Shown here: positions 58,263-64,000 of the stretch, piece after piece | Position numbering within the stretch: the stretch's first letter is position 1 | How the letters are laid out: each line of letters begins with the position of its first letter | From: Papilionanthe hookeriana x Papilionanthe teres | Lineage: Eukaryota; Streptophyta; Magnoliopsida; Asparagales; Orchidaceae | Direction: 5' to 3' | Assembly: GCA_022702705.1 (NCBI GenBank) | Contig: CM040423.1 | Span: 45,953,575 to 46,017,574, forward strand | DNA length: 64,000 nt | Program-made: the position numbers and the translations under genes | The notes under the pieces: generated by a model | Databases searched by the model: none | What the model saw: only the letters and a program-made list of their open reading frames with translations | What the model was told of the DNA's origin: nothing

Positions 58263-59340
58263 TTACTTGTGAAAAAGCCTAAAAGAAAATTCGAGAGCGA
58301 CGAAACAAATATTCCTCAGGGTTGCACACGAGAGAAAAAAGACACCAACCCCTAACCTTTCCGGCGAAGAGGTATTTATAGCCGAACAGGGGAGAGACTC
58401 ACCGGCGGTGAGAAACAAAATGGTGAGGAGAACCCCACCACAAGCAAGGAAATCGGCCAAAATCGACAGAAGGAAGGGTCACCCGACTCGTTTGAGCGGG
58501 AAAACCGTTACAAGAACTTCGACCGGCGGTTATCACCGGCAAGAATGTCGGTTGGGGTCGGAGGGGAAGAGGTGACCGGGAAGCCGGCTAGGAAGCCTCT
58601 CGAAATCGGTCGTCGCCAGAGAGGAGAACGGAGAGGCTCGGTTAGGGCACGGGAAGGAGAACGAAATCGCACGCACGAGATAAAAGACGATGAACAGTAA
58701 TCATGCCCGTGAACCGTAGGATTAGGGTAAGGAGTATAATATCATTTATCATATATATATAAAAAAAAAAAATAACAAAAAAACATTTATTATTATTATC
58801 ATCATTTTATTTAAATCGATCGATTTTGCACGCAAATCGAGTCGATTCAAAACCCTATCAAGTTATATGTCCTTCCCGGCTAAAATCGATGTTCCGGACG
58901 CATCGGCGCGGTCCGTTTCGTCATCCGGGGCCGTTCGGACAAGTTCGCCGACGGTCGCGTCAATTTAAATTAAATTTGCGTCATGTCGCAAAAATGAATT
59001 TATTTTGACCCGACCGGAGCTATTTATCGAGCAAATTGATGACCGGTCTTCGCCTAAGCGAGAACCATAGTCAAACATATTGCTCGTGGCAAAAAGTCAA
59101 ACGTCGCACGCAAGTGGGGTCCACCTATGTCTTTCAAATCCCTATAGGAACTCGACAAGAGTTTCAATATGTCGGCTTTTAATCGATCCAACTGGATGTC
59201 GAAGATTTAAAACCGTCCATATGAAACTTCGAGGAGCGAGAAATGGCTCGAATTTCTAAACATAGTGGGTCCCAGTCTAGTCCTCTAAGATAGTCCAAAA
59301 TAGGAAGACCCTAAGGCTAGATCCTAGGCTAGAAGGAGAA
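58263..59340 (-). repeat. GC-rich LTR-like region with minus-strand TATA
   Basis: Sharp rise in GC and CpG. A minus-strand TATA (CTATAAATACC, about 58,371-58,381) is followed by a CT-rich leader and CACAA|GTAAGCC, a plausible splice donor near 58,267. Phrases such as 'gatgaacagtaatcatgcccg' (58,690) are of the kind seen in Gypsy LTRs. I read it as LTR U3/R of a long element, possibly continuing to 53.4 kb, but a noncoding gene's first exon is an alternative. Confidence 0.35.
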
Positions 59341-59959
59341 AAGAATGACCTCAAAAATGAGGTCAACATCTCATTGAGATGGAGTTTATATGCTCAGAGA
59401 TGCTCCCGTGTAGGCGTATGTTTTCTGAGAGCTTAATGCATAGGCACAAAGTTTGAGCTCCTATGCGTCAGGAGCGGTTGGGGTTGGAAATTGATTTTTA
59501 ATCTCGATTTTAAGCGGCGTAAGATAGGGCTTGGTGTATTTCTTCCTTTGGTATTCTTCTACAAGCATCCCAGTGAAGGTGAGGTGTCAAAGAGGTAGAT
59601 TTCGGTGATTCAACATAAATTTTTGCATCTCATTGGAAAGAGAAGATTGTGGAACGAATCTCGTAAGTTCCTTTTTTTTTTTGTAGAGGGAAAAGTTATT
59701 TGAAATCTTTATAAAACCTTTTGAATTTTATAGTGGAAATTTTTTGTGGTGCGGCTCCATGGATTTTTCCTGTTCTCGGGTTTTTCCACGTAAATTCTTG
59801 TGTGCTTTTTTGGTTGTTTAGATTTTGCTTCTGTTTTAATTTTTGTTTTGGTTTTTTTTTTTGAATTTGTGTGATCTTGTTATTCCGCGTCGTGGTTAAT
59901 TGTTAATTGATTCTAAACTCCCGCAAAGTTAGGAATTGTTTTTTGTGTGATTCCTATCA
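59341..59959 (+). mobile_element. 5' LTR (U5 side) of a decayed Copia element
   Basis: A TATA-like 'ctttataaaacc' (59,717) and an R/U5-type stretch ('ggtgcggctccatgg', 'gggtttttccacgtaaattc') end at about 59,959, directly before the primer site. 'cctatgcgtcaggagcggttg' (59,461) resembles 45,830 in the Cassandra-like region. LTR start not fixed. Confidence 0.45.
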
Positions 59960-62093
59960 ACTGGTATCAATGCGGAGTTTGATTCGAGTGGAATAATGAC
60001 CGAAGAAGCAATGTTCAAAGTGGAGAAGTTTAAAGGGGCGAACTTCACTATCTAGAAGATGCAGGTGGAGGATTTGTTATATAAAAAAAAATTATACTTG
60101 CAGTTATAATGACTCACAAAGAAGTTTGAATCTATGGCAATTGAAATGACACGGGTTGGATAGAACGACAATAGGCTTGATCACATTAACACTTTTCTCA
60201 TATGTTGCGTTCAACATTGTGATGACAAAATTACAGTGGATCTCATGGCAGCGCTAACCAAGACATATGAAAACCTTCTACTTCCAATAAGATTTTTCTG
60301 ATGAAGAAGTTATTTAATATGAAGATGGTGAAAAACAGTTCAGTGACAAAACATTTTAATAGCTATAACATTATGACGAGCCAGTTGTGTTTTGTTGGGA
60401 TCAAGATTGATAATGAGGTTATAGCACCAGTGATACTATATTCATTGTCGAAAAGTTGGATGACTTGGTAACAGTGGTGAGTAAATTTTCAGGGACTTTG
60501 AAGTTGAACTTTATGATATCGTGAGTCTGATGCTAAATAAAGAAGTTCGTGAAGAAGCAACGAATGATGAATCTTCAGTTTCTGCATTGAATGCTGATAA
60601 TAAAGGAAAAAATCTAGATATGAATACACAAAAGTAGATCCAATCCAAGATAGGAAAGCCCAAGTTAAGCAGGGGAGAATGCTGAAACTACGATAAGAAA
60701 GGGCATTTTAAGAAAATTGCAAAGCGCAAATGAAATATAGTGGTGGAGAACAATGAAGTAATTACTCTACTCATGTCTGCACTGGTTAAATCCAAAGTGA
60801 AACCTTAGTATTATCCCTACTTTATACTAAATTCTGGATAATGTATTCCAGTGACTCTTTTCATAATTGCCCCAATAAAAAGGTATTTAAAAGCTACACT
60901 CATGGTGATCTAAAGAAGGTTTATTTGTGAGATAATAAAACCTACAGTATAGTAGGAATGAGTGATGTTGATATCAAGTCGCCAAATGGAAGAGTCTCGA
61001 AGCTTATTGAAGTTAAATATGTTCTAAGTTTGCAAACAAATTCATCTTTGTGAGCCATCTAGTAAAATCACGCTTGTAACTAAGTTTCACAGGTGATTTG
61101 TGGAACGTAACCACGGAGCATTAGTGATGGATCGAGGCAACATTGAAGGCACCATTTATCCGATCAATGAAAATGATGATTTCATTGATGTGGTTGGAAC
61201 TAGGGTGGATGTAGGTATGTGGCACCATAGGCTTGACCATATGAGTGAGAAATGCTTGAAGTTCCTACTTTCGAAGAATAAACTTCATGGTTCAAAATCA
61301 GTTGATTTGGATTTTTGCAAAGACTGTATATATAGAAAGCAGAAGAAATTTCCTTTTTCCAAGGACAGGTTAGTGGTGAAATCAAAGAAACTGGAGTTAG
61401 TGCATACTGATGTATGAGGTCCTTCTCTAGTTCAGTCCACTAGAGGTTCTTAATATTTTATCACGTTTACCAATGATCACACTAAAAATGTATTAGTTTT
61501 GATGTATGAGAAGACTTTAAGAGATGGAAGGTTGTGACAAAAAATGAGACATAATTGAAGCTGAAGTGTTTCGGATCAGTATCGTGATCAGAAGCTTATA
61601 AATTTTTGTGCTATAGAGGGTGTAAGGAAAGATTTTATTTTCACAAGGACACCTAAGCAGAATGATGTGCCTGAGCGCATGAAAAAAATCATCACAGAGC
61701 GTTCTAGAAGCATGAAGCTGCATACAGGCTTGCCAAAATAGTCTTGGGCTGAAGAAATTAATACTGCAGTTCATCTTATAAACCGTTGTCCATTTGTACA
61801 TTTTAAGAAAGGTTACTGGAAGAATTCTGGAGTGACAAAAATGTATGTCTATTTCATTTATGATCATTTGAGTGTTCTGAACATGTGCATGTTGAGACAG
61901 GGTCCACGAACAAGCTTGACTAAAAAATACATCAAGTGTGCATTCATTGGATAAGGCTCATACGAGGTTGAGTACAAGTTTTAGAATTATTAGAATTAGA
62001 AAATCATTAGAAGAAAGTACACCACATTCAATGAAATGGAGATGTACAAGGACATGGTCAGAACTCAAAGATGGAGAAAGAACAAGTGCTTAA
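59960..62093 (+). pseudogene. Decayed Copia element: gag, protease region, integrase; cut off before reverse transcriptase
   Basis: Primer site TGGTATCAATGC (59,962-59,973), two changes from the usual TGGTATCAGAGC. A gag start (ATG 59,996, VEKFKGANF) is soon broken by TAG. A degenerate zinc knuckle lies near 60,677. The open stretch 61,100-61,417 has the GAG-pre-integrase MWHHRLDHMSEK and the integrase zinc half FCKDCIYRKQ, then LVHTDV with a stop where Trp is expected. Later fragments match the integrase core and its C-side (NRKIIRRKYTTFNE, EMYKDM) up to about 62,090. Many stops and frameshifts. It ends abruptly where a Gypsy-type LTR starts. Confidence 0.8.
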
Positions 62094-63849
62094 TGATATA
62101 CCTAAAATATATAGTATTTTTATACCTATTTTTGATGATATTGCACTTTAATGGAATGTATTTTGTGTATTTTTTCGTATAGAAATGATTAAATAGATGA
62201 ATGTGATGAAAGTAGTGAAAACAAATCAAATTTGGAGCAAAATGAAGAAAGGTGAAAAATTGATCTGTGGCAGCTATGCGCCCAGATGACACTTACAAGG
62301 CAGAGCCCCGCAGCTATGTGCTCAGACCTAGAGCTTACACGTCACAAGCCCCACGGCTAAGCGCTGAGACCTCGCACTTACGCGCGACAGTTATTAAAGA
62401 GGAGTTATTTAATTATTGGTGCCATTTTGAAGGGGGTATTTGAGACATCTTTTGGTACAAACATTGGTAACTTCCTATTGTCACCAAAATTAAATTAGAT
62501 TCTCTTGAATGGATGCATCTCTTGGAAGATTCGTTAAATCTGGACACAATTTGAAGAGATACGAATGTACCTGTTGGAAAAGTATAAAAAGAAGGCTTAT
62601 ATATCACAAAAGTGGTTGTTGTTGGAGAGTGTGGTTTATGTTTATTGTATAGAAGAGTTATTTTAGTAACACATAACTCCTCTTCACCATTTCTACTTAC
62701 TTAGTTTAAGATAGTTTGTATTAGGATTAGAAGTGATAATTGAAGTCCATAGAGTCAGGAACCAACCTTTAAGGAGTATTGTAAGGAAAAATAAAGTTTT
62801 CAAAGGAACTTCAAAAGTTTGGTGGAGAGGATTTTCAAATAAATATTTATCTTTGTTATTACATTTGGTTTTTAATTAAGACTTATTGTGTTTTCAATAT
62901 GATTTCTACTTTTAAACAAAGTTTTGATTGTATTTTCTCCATGAATTCTGAGTAGCCTTCTTTATCTTTTTCATTAAAATGATGAAGTAATTAAGATATA
63001 GATGAATATTGTGTGAAGTATAGAAATTTAATGTTGGAAGAAGTTATGATGATTCAAACCTCGCACTACATTTACTTCTTGATTTAACCAATTAAGATGT
63101 TAATATATGTTGTGAGAAAATGTAAGAACCAGTATGATGTTGTCTCAGTCAACAACTGATAATAATCACATGAGATTATATGGGTGAGAATGTAGTTTAT
63201 ATGATTGATAAATAGAGAGATATGCTCTGATGAGTGTAGATTAGAGAACTATCGAGTGATAGACTAAAACCCTCAATTTGATTTATTTTTTATGTGTTAA
63301 TATGTGATGTTAGCCCCTAGGTGGAGGGAGAAGAGGAAACTCTAGAGTGACAGCTAGTATCTTTCCTGCCTAGTCTGTTTTCAAGATTACTAAGGCACTA
63401 GATTAACCTATGCTCTTTACAACATCTCTAGTAAGGGTAAAGAATAAATTTGCTCATATTTGACACAACTAATTTTAAATACTTCCAAAATAAAATTGTA
63501 TGTCTTGTTACTAATTCATAATAAGGAAAAATATATTTTATTTGCATTTACTTTTATCTTACAAAAATCTAGTTAAAGTAGTTGCATACTTTTATTTCAA
63601 ATTATAAAAATTACCAAAAATAATCAAATTTACTTTCCTATAATATTATTTTTAGTTTGAGTAAGATCTTTCTTAAAAATTAAAAAGTTATTTCTCTATT
63701 TTCTTTCTTTTTTTTAAAAAAAAATTTAACATTTTTCCTGTGGTTTCAATATCTTGAGGCTTAATTGGAAAGTCCTATATTACTTGATAATGATACGTAT
63801 AATTGCGTAGAATCTCATTTTATAATATCAATTAAAACTCTTATTTACA
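62094..63849 (+). mobile_element. Probable Gypsy (TAT/Athila-type) 5' LTR nested in the Copia element
   Basis: Starts TGATATACC right inside the Copia pol remnant and can end TTATTTACA at 63,849. Next comes TTTTTGGTGTCATTGT (63,861), which looks like the TGGCGCCGTTG primer site of TAT/Athila elements with C-to-T decay. Length 1,756 bp is usual for such LTRs. No second LTR is in the window. Confidence 0.45.
62271..62391. repeat. Three degenerate ~40-bp tandem units inside the LTR
   Basis: Units start 'cagctatgcgcccagatg', 'cagctatgtgctcagacc' and 'ggctaagcgctgagacc' and end in 'cttac...gcagagcccc' variants. GC-rich island in AT-rich DNA. The 'tatgcgc' theme also occurs at 45,720-45,840. Confidence 0.6.
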
Positions 63850-64000
63850 TTGGGATCGAGTTTTTGGTGTCATTGTAAATAAAGAAATATCATCAAAAGA
63901 AATATAAATTCTTATACAAAACGTAAGCATAAATACCAGGGATCACTTAACCAGAAGGAGCACTAGAAAGTCCTCAGTCGCTTGCTACAGAAGTCATAAG
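63850..64000 (+). mobile_element. Start of the Gypsy internal region
   Basis: After the decayed primer site (63,865-63,880) an A-rich stretch leads to 'ggagcactagaaagtcctcag' at the window edge. Too short to identify a gag frame. Confidence 0.35.

Overview
This window looks like nuclear DNA from a flowering plant. It is AT-rich and gene-poor, its genes have GT-AG introns, its families are plant-specific (JAZ repressor, tau-class glutathione transferase, peroxisomal glycolate oxidase, DUF4408/DUF761 protein), and it is packed with Copia- and Gypsy-type retrotransposons, MITEs and tRNA-derived SINEs. The sequence does not fix the species. I see no CRISPR, operons, rRNA genes or convincing functional tRNA genes.

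Layout. 1-2.2 kb: retroelement debris. 2.2-2.7 kb: a short JAZ8-like jasmonate repressor (+) behind a G-box and TATA box. 2.7-13.8 kb: repeats (two hAT/Tourist-type MITEs, a SINE, minisatellites, and several copies of an LTR-like family that starts TGATAC and ends GTATCA, called the TGATAC family here). 13.9-25.3 kb: a complete 11-coding-exon glycolate oxidase gene on the minus strand, 368 residues, with all seven classical active-site residues and an ARL peroxisomal tail. Its third intron (6.2 kb) holds a 3.86-kb Copia element with a perfect 5-bp target duplication, which is itself interrupted by an 825-bp inverted-repeat element. 26-36 kb: LTR element, hAT MITE, SINE, hairpin MITE. 36.6-37.3 kb: a DUF4408/DUF761 membrane protein (+). 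38.5-42.0 kb: a Copia element whose polyprotein lost integrase, reverse transcriptase and most of RNase H by an in-frame deletion. 42.2-53.4 kb: a tandem segmental duplication, each copy carrying one intact two-exon tau GST (224 and 221 residues). The copies differ by dated-in-order insertions and so give empty sites for several transposons. 53.4-64.0 kb: long noncoding LTR-like sequence, a decayed Copia, and a probable Gypsy LTR that interrupts it and runs to the window edge.

The genes are independent plant loci, not a pathway cluster: jasmonate signalling (JAZ), photorespiration (glycolate to glyoxylate and H2O2), detoxification (GSTs) and an unknown membrane protein. The most unusual items are the 825-bp inverted-repeat element with paired snRNA-type USE motifs, the TGATAC family with its GTCGAC-rich minisatellite, the 5S-rRNA-like Cassandra-type LTR, and the GST duplication as a natural before/after record of insertions. 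Coordinates of exons and target duplications were worked out by hand from the sequence.
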